Under the pieces are notes generated by a model. It saw nothing but the letters and a program-made list of their open reading frames with translations, searched no databases and was not told the origin of the DNA. This document shows positions 24,137-36,300 of a stretch of DNA of 64,000 nucleotides, piece after piece. The stretch comes from Sweltsa coloradensis (taxonomy: Eukaryota; Arthropoda; Insecta; Plecoptera; Chloroperlidae): assembly GCA_024449915.1 (NCBI GenBank), contig JAMZAV010001828.1:248001-312000 (forward strand). The letters are read 5' to 3'. Every line of letters begins with the position of its first letter. Within the stretch, counting starts at the first letter, position 1. The translations under genes and the position numbers were made by a program.

Positions 24137-24305
24137 TTATGTCTCCATACCTAGATTTAAAACTCCCTTCTCTAAAAGTGCTGTGGTTCTGCTTGACTGT
24201 TTGTGCAGCCTATGTTTTTCTTGGACACTGACGAAATGTTGCAATAGCTGTTGAAAGTCTATCTTCCTTGCATGTTCTCGATCCTCCTTCTTGACGCTGG
24301 GCAAC
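24137..24305 (-). CDS. VAC14: VAC14 exon 10 (stop)
   Basis: 169 bp; acceptor TTTCATAG. Encodes [11 protein letters not shown], the conserved [17 protein letters not shown] block, and a tail ending LNLGMET before TAA. Vertebrate Vac14 has a longer basic tail ending differently. Confidence 0.9.
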
Positions 24306-27300
24306 CTATGAAAGAAAATCCACAATGGAAACAACATATACAGAGAAGAAACATGGAAATTAGAATTGGGTTAAAGTGGCAACAGGTATCAGGTTGCCCG
24401 AATCCATTCTAATTTCTAAGTAGTAAGGATCAGTGGCAAACCGTGGTGTTGAAGTTAGGGTAGACAAAAATAATACAAGAGCAAATATTATATAAAATTT
24501 AATCTTTGATATTATTGTTTATTACTATTATTTTATTTTATAATTTATTCAGAAATGTTTGGGGGGGGGGGAGTTGGTGGGGAAGTAGAGGGACAATGCA
24601 TAATAATATGTCCATGCCTAACTCATCCAGCCCGAGTGGAAATATAGGTGTAACGTTAATATTAATATTTATTTTTATTTTTTATACTTTCATAATGTGG
24701 TTTTGTAAAGTCGCTATTTCCGCAGCGCGATTTGTTAACAAAATATCGATAGTGTACATTTTGGGAACACATTACATAATAAACACTCAGTTAATAAAAG
24801 TATCAACACAAATTATTTATGCCATGGACAATAACATGGCATATTATCTTAAAAGAATAACAACTTATATCAAACAAAGACTAGCCCTTCGGCTTCAGGC
24901 TACTAAACTAAACTAGCCGGTTGGCCTTTTCCACACTAATAGTGACTGGTCAACTTGATGATTTGTCGATCACTTCACTTAAAAAATTGGCATGAATAGA
25001 ATTGCACGTGTTCAACCTATGACGCGGGTGAGCGAGAGGGAGGGAAACCAACCCCACCCCAACACCCTCCGATCATCGCCAATGTCCCTCAAGCGTCTTG
25101 AACCACCGAGACATGACTCCTACTACCTCTTGGATTCTCTTGATTCTTAGAAAAACAACGAAAATAGAGCTATGAGCATGTGCAGGCTTGAAATGTCTGT
25201 ACCTGTGTCTCTTGAATGTCAAATCATAAGTGCCAAGGACCCCTACTACCCATTTCAAAATGCAATGGTAGTTGGATGTAGTTGTACGATTTTGTTTTGC
25301 CAGACGATACAAAACTCGAAAAAACTCGTATTTGTACCGTGTGACAAAAAATCGTATACCAACTGTATTTTCAGAAATCTATTTTTCCTTATACTTAGGT
25401 GGATGCTATAGGTGTTTAGAAGAACTATATCCAGAAAACCGATTCTCAAAATTTAATTTTGCACTAGCTGCGCTGTCCACACTACCATATTTTGCCAAAA
25501 AACGACATATAATGGCCGATAGTGAGGTAATGTCCCCCCCCAAAAAAAATCTGTTTTCCATGTTTCTTACACTAGTTTCAAATGATCGGCCAGAGGTAGT
25601 ACAATAGCCTTAACTGTAGTTCATTGTTGTGTCTGCATATCGATGGTGAAGAACCAATACCTTCTATCTGCCATTTTCTGCCAAAATGAGATGTTGGTGT
25701 CTATGGATACAGAAAATTATTTCGAATTTTTTGGTGCTAATCTCCAAAAAGGCATATAGTACTACCTTACATCAATATCTCCTATCTGCCACCGCCAACT
25801 AGTTACTTTTTTTAAATCAGTTTTAATGCTCTCCTGAACAATTTGCTTTTTGGCAGATATTGGTTCTTCACCATCGATATGTAATTAGATTTATTTAGTT
25901 GTCCTCCTTTGTAAATCAGTTTTATAACTGAATAGGATCTAGACGTTAAATAAATAAACTAGGAAGCTTCGCAAACGCTTTTTTAGTCGCGTTGATGGAT
26001 GAGCTTTTTTAAAGTTTTTAGTTTGCGTGGGATATCTTTACTTTTGCAAGTGCTTTGTTTTGCTGCCTACGCAATGTAAGTGATTGTTGTCCAGTTTCTA
26101 TTGTTACTTGTCAATTGTTATTATTTACTGTAAATAATTATATTAAAAGCTTTATTTCTATGGATTCTGGCTAACTTTTTCAACTTTTTCTTTCAAAAGG
26201 TACTACATCACCATAACCTTAATGTCCATGTATATTATGGACGTTGTAGCCCAACCCGTTTGGTCAGAATTGGCCCAAATCGCACGAAAATATCGCACAA
26301 AAAATAAAAAAACTTATATTAAAAGCTTTATTTCTATGGATTCTGGTTAACTTTTTCAACTTTTTCTTTCAAAAAGTACTACATCACCATAACCTTAATG
26401 TCCATTTATAATATGAACGTTGTAGCCCTACCTGTTTGGTCAGGATTGGCCCAAATGGCACAAAAATATCGCACAAAAAATCGAAAAAAATCGTAAAAGT
26501 ATGATATTCATGAGAAATATTTCTTCGATTGTACCCTAAAACAATACAGCTCTAAGTTCAGAGATTTCGAAGATCCCGTCAAATTTTCATCAAGATCGGA
26601 TATGCCGTTTGCCCGGTAGAGAGCGAACAGAAAAAAAAAGAAAAAAAAAAAAAAAACACCCGAGCTAAATTTTTTGGGGGTCAGTGAAATAAGTCTTCGT
26701 TTCGCTCATCCATTAAAAATAAAAATGTCCACTACGTATCACAACTCTTTTCACTTAACAATACAATACAAACCCCTCCCCTTGTTCACCATCTAAATAA
26801 ATAAAATTGTATTTAGTAATTTAGTAATTGGATGAGCGTAGCGAGCGAAGCGAAGATTCCGTTTCACTACACTGGAGAAAAAAATCCGGAATGTTTTTTT
26901 TTTTCTTTTTTTTCTGTATTATTGTGTGTTTGTCAGCACGATTCCGGCTAAACCGATACTCCAATTGCAATGAAATTTTCTGGAGACCTTCGAAATCTCT
27001 GAACTTAGAACTGCCACGTTTTTGAGCGCAATCGAAAAATTATTTCTCATGAAAAAAGCAATTTTACGATTTTTTTCGATTTTTTTTTAAATTTCTTCGA
27101 CTTATAACACCTACATTCTTTATCCGATTTTAATGAGTTTTTCACAGAACCACAATTTTATGAATTAAGATATCCGTGTAAAATTTGAGCGCAATTGAAA
27201 AATTATTTTTTATGAAAATCGAAATTTTACGGTTTTTTTTCTTTTTTAAAACAATTCTTTGACTTATAACACCTACATGCTTTAACCGATTGTAATAATT

Positions 27301-30300
27301 TTTTCACAGAACCTTAATTTTATGAATTAATATATTCGTGTGAAATTTGAGCGCAATCGAATAATTATTTTTTATGAAAATCGCAATTTTACGATTTTTT
27401 TCTTTTTTTAAATTACGATTAATTAAAAAAAAGTTTTTTTTTATTTAATTTAAATAAATTTTAAAAAATCTTTAACTAAGCAATAATTTTTTTACAGAAC
27501 AACAGAAAATCCGCATAACACGGCAGCTCAATGCACCAATTACGCTCATCCAACAACGCGGCGGGACTTAAGCGTTTCCTAGTATTTATATTTTATAGTG
27601 TACCCAATCAGTAGAGGTAGTGAAAAATGGTGATAACGAAATTTGCGAATTTATTTTAGATGTCCTTTTTATTGCCTAAAATGTAATATTGTCGACGAAT
27701 TACATCATTTAGAGATGGAAAAAACACATTTTGATAGCGCGAAATAACGAACGAAATTGTATCAAACTGGTCAAAACGTGAATTAAATCGAGAAATTGAA
27801 CCTTTTAGTGTGCAAAATGTGAGGCGGTGGTAAAGGTGCCGGTCCAGTTTTGGTGGAGGTGCCGGTCCAGACCGAATATTACGCGTGCGGTAGGCGGTAC
27901 CGTGACGTCACGGGCTTCACGAAAATAGACCTCCAAAATAACTGCGCGTATCACAATTCCGCAAAAATAGTCCACCAAAATAACAGTGCATACAATTTTT
28001 TTTTATTTTTTTTTAGTAACGTTTTTGTCAATTTTTTGAAATCGCAAAAAACGTGTTTTTTTCTTCTAAAAATGAATTTTAGGTTATTATATCACCATTT
28101 CTCATTACCTCTACCAATCAGCCACTCAACTGATTTTCAGTGGGGGACAATTGAAAGTAGACCAAGCTTGTTGGCGTTGACGCCGAGCGAACAATGACCA
28201 ACTTGAGACCAGCATTTTAAATCAGGAAACACGAACCAAACAAGCTGGACTCGATTCCAACCACCAGAATCAACAAGGCTAATTCGGAACAACCTTAAAA
28301 TTTATTATGTGCCGTGTTGCTAGGACATCTCCAAAGTTACCCTTGACACATTCCTAATCCAAGAAATTATTGACTACTAGGTACATTTTTCTTCCAGGGA
28401 ATATAGATTTTGAAGATAGTCCAATAAAACCACAGATTTCACTGTTAAAACACTTATCTACTATTTTCTTCTACATATTTTTTTATGATTCTGGCTTACT
28501 GATTGCAATGCAGATGTAGACTAGGTACGCAGTCCAGTCTCAGACGTAACGTATGGAATGCTTGTGTCTGAGGTAGTAACATAAGGAGGCCATACAAGGC
28601 CTGGACTAGATGCTGATTGTGAGGAACTTGAAGAAGTTCCAGCCGCAAATCTGGAGATTTAAACAATTAATCATTAAACATTTAAGTGTTGTTAAGACTG
28701 TTGGATGAGCTCAGTCAAACCAGGCTTTGATACAGAATGCAGAGGTTTAGTCCATCGTTTGTCCTATCAATTTTCCTTACAGACTATTGTAATTGAATCG
28801 GTTATTTGAGAAACCGAATAAGTCATGTAACCATTGTTGAGTAAAACGCAAAAAACGTGCATTTAATACCCTGAAGTCAAAAAATGCAGGTTTTTTGATG
28901 TAGTAATTTAGATGTGGCATAGTTACATTGATTTTTGTTGATATTGATATTTATGAGCACGTTATTTCATAATTACGAGGGTGTAATTAGCGTGGACTTA
29001 TTTGGTTTCTCAATTAAATGGGGCGGGTATATATAAAATTAGTAGTAATAAGGTAGTATCATATGTTTTTAAGATAGTATATTATAGTAAACATAAAACT
29101 ACATTTTGTAAAACTTTCTTCAATTAGAATTTCTCGGCAATGGGAGCCAATTATTCATTTTATTGAAAGTGACTTGTTCCGTTTCTCAAATCAATACAAT
29201 TTTTTCTTCAGAATGTATGGACTGACTTATTCGGTTTCTCAACTCAACGGGAAAATTGACACCCTGTAATATGAACAGAGTTGACAAAGTTGTTATGTTG
29301 GGAAAACAATTTTGAGCTATCTGCATTCTTTTGCTGGGACCACTATATTATAACTTTTGAACCAACAAAGAGATGCTGATGCAATTTATTTTAGTAGGTA
29401 ACAGATGTCGACCCAATGCAGAGATAGATGTTGCAGCTTGCAACAGATGACAATGATTATTGAAATGTAGGGGATTTTTAAAAATATTTTGCCCAATATA
29501 CCGTATTATGGTAGGGCGTACTATTTTATTTTGTTTGTTTATTCATTACTCAGGACTATGTACCTACATACTTATTACACGATTTTTTTTTAAAATACGT
29601 AAAAAAAAACTCCTATCTTATAGTTATATCTATTATTATGTTTAGTTATTTTTTAAACTTTTTTTTCATTTCTGATCGGGCACACGGCAAATATTGCCTC
29701 TTCAAAATAATTTCAAACTTCAATTAGCCCAAACACACAATTCAAGGTAGTTAGTTGTGTTTTTGTGACATTAATTTTCAACTGGTTTTTCGTTTTATTG
29801 AGGCTGACTGAGAGAAAAAAGTTTTTTTTTACAAAAATCGTATTTCCTGCAAATTTTTGTTTGGCGGTATTTTGTACAGATTTGTACTGCCAAACGAAAA
29901 CATTTGCAGGTTCCTGGCTGATTTACAAACAATATTGATAATCTACAACTGTAGGATTGTCCATGTATGCTTTATTGACAACCGTGTTAAGTTTCATATT
30001 TGACAGATTCTTCCCAACCGAGCAAATATCTATTTGTCAACTGTCAACATGTGTCCTATCCTATCCTATTCGCGCTATGCCTACCAATAGAAGATTGCAC
30101 GTATTTCATAGCATTGAACCATGAACATAATAATAATACTTTTAGGAATATTTTTGCAAGTTAATTTGCATTTGGTACCCCTTTAGGCCTACATAATTTT
30201 TTTGCACATGAAATTTTGTGGAAATTAAATTACTACCTATTTCCAGGTGTCATTTACCCTTCAAAAAACAAAAACAGAAAACAGTTATCTTGATGTGTAT

Positions 30301-33300
30301 GAATTTGATTGAATTTGGCAATGTTGTAACACCACCAGCTAAGAATGCCAATTTAAAAGACAATTTGAGAATGGATTATGTTCAGATCATAGAATGCATA
30401 TTTTTTATTTTGAACTACCACATATGACTAAATGCAAAAAAAATTATATTTAATTAATTGCACTAGTTAAAATAACAATGTTTGTATTTTTTGTTAGGCC
30501 ACGGTGAACTGAACTTAGCATATGAAAAATTAAGAGAACTGATTAATTGTACTACTGTACTAGTTGCAACAGAAATGAATAGGGAAGTCTCTTCAGTCAT
30601 AGGTATTAGCGCTGGTGTACAGAATCAGTAGATATTCACTTAAAAACACCATCACCATAGTTTATAACACTCTAAAGTAAAAACTGTCTATTCCACAGAG
30701 GTACAAAGTTTTACGTTTACTCTCTCCTGCACTTTTATTGTGAAAAGACGTGTGACGTCATAACTCAGCACACAGGTTGTTGACAGCTTTGTTTATGAAT
30801 GAAATTGACCACGGTTTTCTAGATCACGAAGCTAAATTCACCTCTTGGCCATTCACCAGCTCGTGTTAAAACAATTCATTGTTGACATTTTCTTTATTAA
30901 TATAAAACTATTAATTGTTATAAATGTATATACAAATATGTAAATGTTTATATATTTTAATGTACAAATTATTGTTTATTAGCATTTTTTAACCATATTA
31001 GAAACAAATTTCATTCTCGAAAGGCTTCTATAAGTATAATCAGCAAAAAATTTTTTTTTTCAATGACCACACGGTGATTGGTTGTACAGTTATGACGTAC
31101 CGGTATTGCCCTGTTTTTCCTGCCATTATTACGTGTAAAACTTTAAGCTCACTTTTATGACTGAAAATATTTGATATTTATGTAATCAGAAACTGGCCCT
31201 GAATAGTGAATACAGTAGAATAATAAAAAAAAGTTGTGAGACTTCCCTATTGTATTTTGCACGAGACCATGGTAAACTTACATGTAAAAATAGGAGATTC
31301 AATTAATTGCACTACTGTACGTACTAGTTGAAACTAGGGATGACATCGATTAAGGTTTTAGTTAACCGATTAACCGATTGTAAAAAACGGTTTTTAATCG
31401 GTTAATTAAAAAAAGTGCTTAAAATCATGAATTACGAGCGCGAGTGCTCTAGCGGGCCAACTAGCACTGCAGTAGAATCTCAGTCACGCTCAGCTCCGCC
31501 CATCGCAGGCGTCACCAGCGCGTATCAGCCGACATCGTCATCCACGTCCAAACAGCTGGGAGCAAGCTGTGAGCCTATAAACTTTAGGCCTAGGCCTAGC
31601 GCGTAGACAAAGAAACTAGATCGAATTATTTGCTCCGGAATGAACAAAAACAAATGTTACCAACAACTTTCGTGAAGACGTGAACTACAAAGACTAATAA
31701 TGAATTCTGACAATAAAATATTCATAAATATCTCGTAAATAGGGCCGATCGGCGTGACAGCGATAAAAACATTCCAGTGGAGCGAGAGATAGCGAGCGAC
31801 GGCTGCGCACAGGCTCTGTGCATGCTCTCCTCCAGGCAGACGAGTGGCGGCTGACGTCACGATGTTGCCAGCTGAGAAACAGAGAAAAACAACTCTCGTG
31901 CAACGTAGCGACCAGTAGCGGCGACTCGTGGCCCGGACGGCGGGGTGGGAGACAGCGCGGCAAATACAAATGAATACAATAGCCACATAATATCGCTGTT
32001 TAAATAATCGGTTATTGCCCGTGTAACCGGTTACAAAAATTAATCGGTTATTAATCGGTTAACGATTAATCGTCGTCATCCCTAGTTGAAACAGAAATGA
32101 ACTGTATTTTGCATGAGACCCAGAAACTTACATGTAAAAATAGGAGATTCAATTAATTGCACTAATTTGTCTATCTCTGTTAGGAACTCGACGGTCACCT
32201 CTAGGTTTCCGCTGAGAGTTTGTTAAGGATATTTGTTTTACAAATCTTCATCTTCATTCATATCAATATAATGCTCGATTATAGGCCGCCATCGAGTAAT
32301 CACCGCAGCCCTATTTTGACCAATAAAATTTAAAAAGAACAATACAAATATTATTGACAAAAGGCAGCGCATAATGGCCCCACCCCACTTTGTAAACTTG
32401 ATCTTTTTACTGGTATAAATAATATCAATAGGTATGCAATAATGAAAAACCTTAATCATAACGTGTTAATGTCAATAAACTATAAAGTACCGGTATACTA
32501 AACCAAACATCTGTTTTACCTTGCCCATACATTGATGACTGATGTGATGTACTAGTATAATATTATAAGGTCCTGAAGGGGTTGATGACTGATGTGATGT
32601 ACTAGTATAATATTATAAGGTCCTGAAGGGGTAAACCATTAGTCCATTCATTGCTGTACCCATGATATGTCAATTCAATTGTCAATACAGTAAGATTTCA
32701 CAAAAATTGCCAAAAGGGCAAAAGCATTACTAAAAAAATTTACATAAAATAAAAATGGAGCCTCCTACATCGAGGACATCGATTCCAAAAAGTTTTCACC
32801 AATCATTGTGATTATGACCTAAGAATTGATTTAGAATTGATTCCCAAGGAAAAAAAACATTTGTACGCACCGTTATTTTGGTTGACTATTTCCGGGGAGC
32901 CCGCGTCACGGAACGATGTGCGTTGTCGTCTGTTTAGTCTGGACCGGCACTTCCAATAAAATCGGGTTAAATTCTAGACCGGTACCTCCACCATCCCCCG
33001 GATTTTGCTCACTAAAAGGTGCAATTTTGCAAATTATTTCGCGTTTTGACCAGTTTCATACAATTTTGTTCGTTAATTTGCGCTATAAAAGAGATTCGGG
33101 CAAAATTCGCATTTTCATCACGTTTTTTTCCATCTCTAAATGATGTACTAATTTGTAGACAATATTAATTTTAGGCAATAAAACAAACATTTAAAAACAT
33201 TTGTAAATTTCGTTCAACATTTTTCATTAACTCTACCTATGATAATATTAACAATATTTTGTGCATGCATTGAATGTTATGAATTAGTATTTTAAATAAC

Positions 33301-36300
33301 AATTAACAAATACACAATAAGAATAACAACATTAAAAAAGTTTTACTTTGTTGTAAAATGTTTATATATCTTGCCAAAAGTAATAGGTACTAGGGCTGCC
33401 CAACAATATTGATAATTCAATACGATATCGATATGAAGAAAAAAATTCGATATCGATATGGAAATGTACATCGTTAAATTTTTTATTTTTTTAAATTTTT
33501 TTTAATCAAGAAATGGTTGGTGTGGCAGTGAGTTATGGTTCTGCAGCGCTGTTCCTCCCCCCGCCACCAACTACATATTGATAAGTCAGTTTGGCTTTGG
33601 GCCAAGACTTGCTGCTTTATTTTGTTTATGTTATGAGATAAGATAACAAGACCACATGTGTAATCTCATTCATATCAGCAAAGCATAAGAGGCAGCTCAA
33701 GTTGTTACACTACAGTAGTGTCCAGACAGAGTCCGGGAGAGAGAGGTAGAGACAGAGAAGTCAATTAGCTTCTATCTCTTCGCAGGGCCGCCGCAAGTGT
33801 CGTTGTGATTGTTCTTCATGGGACGGACAGTGGCATGTCTGCATTGCCGGCGAGGCCTTGGCTACGCCCAAAGAACGTAATAACACGTTTAAAAAAATAA
33901 ATAAAATATTGATACTTGATTTGAAAAGTTTGATATCGAATCACGATATCGATATGTCCCCTTACGATATCGATATGATGTTTTTTATTGTTGGGCTGCC
34001 CTAATAGGTAAGTCAACATTCACTTTTCAGTAGCACCGGTAGTTATTTTTAATTGCCATCAAAACTTAATCAATCAACTTCGTGTTGTTGTTTGTTGTGT
34101 TGTCATGTTTTCTCAAATTTAAAAAACTGCAAACTTAGGGGAAAAACTGAAAAATTTACCTTCAGTTTTGTTCTTACAAAAACATTACAAAATTTAAAAT
34201 GAAAAGGGAAAATCACACAAGTTCAAATTCATTAAAAAAAAATCATGCCCATAAGACAATGTGGACAGTGTGTGCATAAAGGCTCGTTTACAATCACTTA
34301 GCAACACGTTAAAACATAGCGTAAGAAAGTTGAAACCATTGGAAACAGTGGTGTTGTTTACTATCACAAACAAGAAACGTAACGCACGTAACGTAAGAAG
34401 AAGTTGACCCAATCTCAACTTTACCGTACGTTACGTTATATATTCTTAATTTAGCCAATCACAGCCCGTTTCCGAGTGTCTACCATTGTTGTGTTGTTAT
34501 GTGATTGAAAACACCACATTAAATTTACCGTACGTTACGTTATGTTTTAACGAGTTGCTAAGTGATTGTAAACGAGCCTTAAGGCCCAACACGTTTTTGT
34601 ATTACTGTTGTCGTAATTTTTGCGTAGCCAATATATTGAAAGATACTTCACTTATAGCTAGAGGTAGTAAAAAATACTTATAAAATTTGCATAATTTTTG
34701 TAATGTCCATATTATCGCCTAAAATGAAATATTGTCAACAAATTACATCATTTAGAGATTTAAAAAAACATTTTGAAAACACGAATTTCGCAAAATCTCA
34801 CGTTTTCCCCGAACATTTCCAATGCCGTACTTAATCTCTAATTCGACCGATTCTTGTTTATGTGGCTCCGGTGTGGGCAACCGCAGCCAAAACTCACCTG
34901 CACACTTTACGGAAAGTTCAAAACCGGGCTCTTCGTAAAGCTACTCGCTCGCCTTGGTTCGTAAGAAACGTAGACATGTTGGCCCTCGATACGAGCATTT
35001 ATCTACAATCAATATCACTTCAAGTCTTTACAAGGGAGCCAAGGGGAACACTAACCCATCATCCAGGCTCTAGTTCCAGACACTGACACAATCCAAGATT
35101 AGCACAAACAACCAAGGCACGCTCTGCTACTCCTTGCGGAACAGTGGTCATTGGCTTAATTTTAATTCTAAATTAAAAATATACATATTTAAATTTTTTG
35201 TCAATTTTAATTTTTTAACTGGCAGTTTGCCTGAATACCATTCTATACTATATTAATTATAATTATTAATCAGGCCTAACCATTTTTTTAAATTATTTAT
35301 TTGTTTTTAACAACCATGATGGCTCGACCATCACAATTTAACAAACCTGACTGGAGTAATTATTTTGCGCATATCACATAAACAACCAATTTTATGCCAA
35401 TATATCCTTGGTCTGAAGATGCATTGGTGCTGGTAGTACATCATTGCAACATCTAGACTTAATAATCATGTCACGTTTAAAATCTGTCTTCTCTTGTAAA
35501 TACTCTTATTACATAAAGCTATAGAGGGCACATTGCTCGGAGTAGTAAACAGAATAGGCAAGATATATTCTTTGCCAGTCTAAGGAACCAGGAACGTAGG
35601 GCCTATGTGCAATGCTACTCTTTATGCCAACACAACCAGTGCAAAATAGCAAACAAAATTATAAGAAACTGGTAAAAAAAATGCAAATTATGTAGCAAAA
35701 ATGAACCCTTTAGTGCGCAAAATGCGGTGGGGTGATGGAAGTGCCCGTCCAGAATACGCGATTTTTGGTGGAGGTGCCGGTCCAGACCGTACATTACGCG
35801 TGCGGCAGGCAGTATAGTAAACAGACGACAGCGCAACATCGTTCCGTGACGTGCAACGGGTGGGAGAAGTCATCACGGGCTCCGCGAAAATAGACCAATA
35901 AAATAACGGCGCGTATCAAGGACTCAGCGGAAATAGTCCACCAAAATAACGGTGTATACAACTATTTGTTTTTTCTTGGGAATCGATTCTGAATCTATTT
36001 TTAGGTCACAATGATCGATTCTAACTGTTTGGAATCGGTAGAGGTAGTGAAAAATGGTAATAACGAAATTCGCGAATTTTTTTAAATATCCATTTTATTG
36101 CCTAAAATGTAATATTGTCGAGGAATTACATCATTTAGAGATGGAAAAAACACATTTTGAAAACGCGAATTTCGCGAAATCTCGTGTATATCGTGAAATA
36201 ACGAACAAAATTGTATAAAACTGGTCAAAACGCAAATTAACTCGCGAAATTAAGCATTTTAGAGCTCAAAATGTGGGGGGATGGTGGAGGTGCCGGTCCA

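Noticed and set aside
24506..24916. 136-codon hydrophobic frame
   Set aside because: AT-rich composition alone gives Ile/Phe/Leu runs; no conserved pattern, and it lies antisense in VAC14 intron 9.
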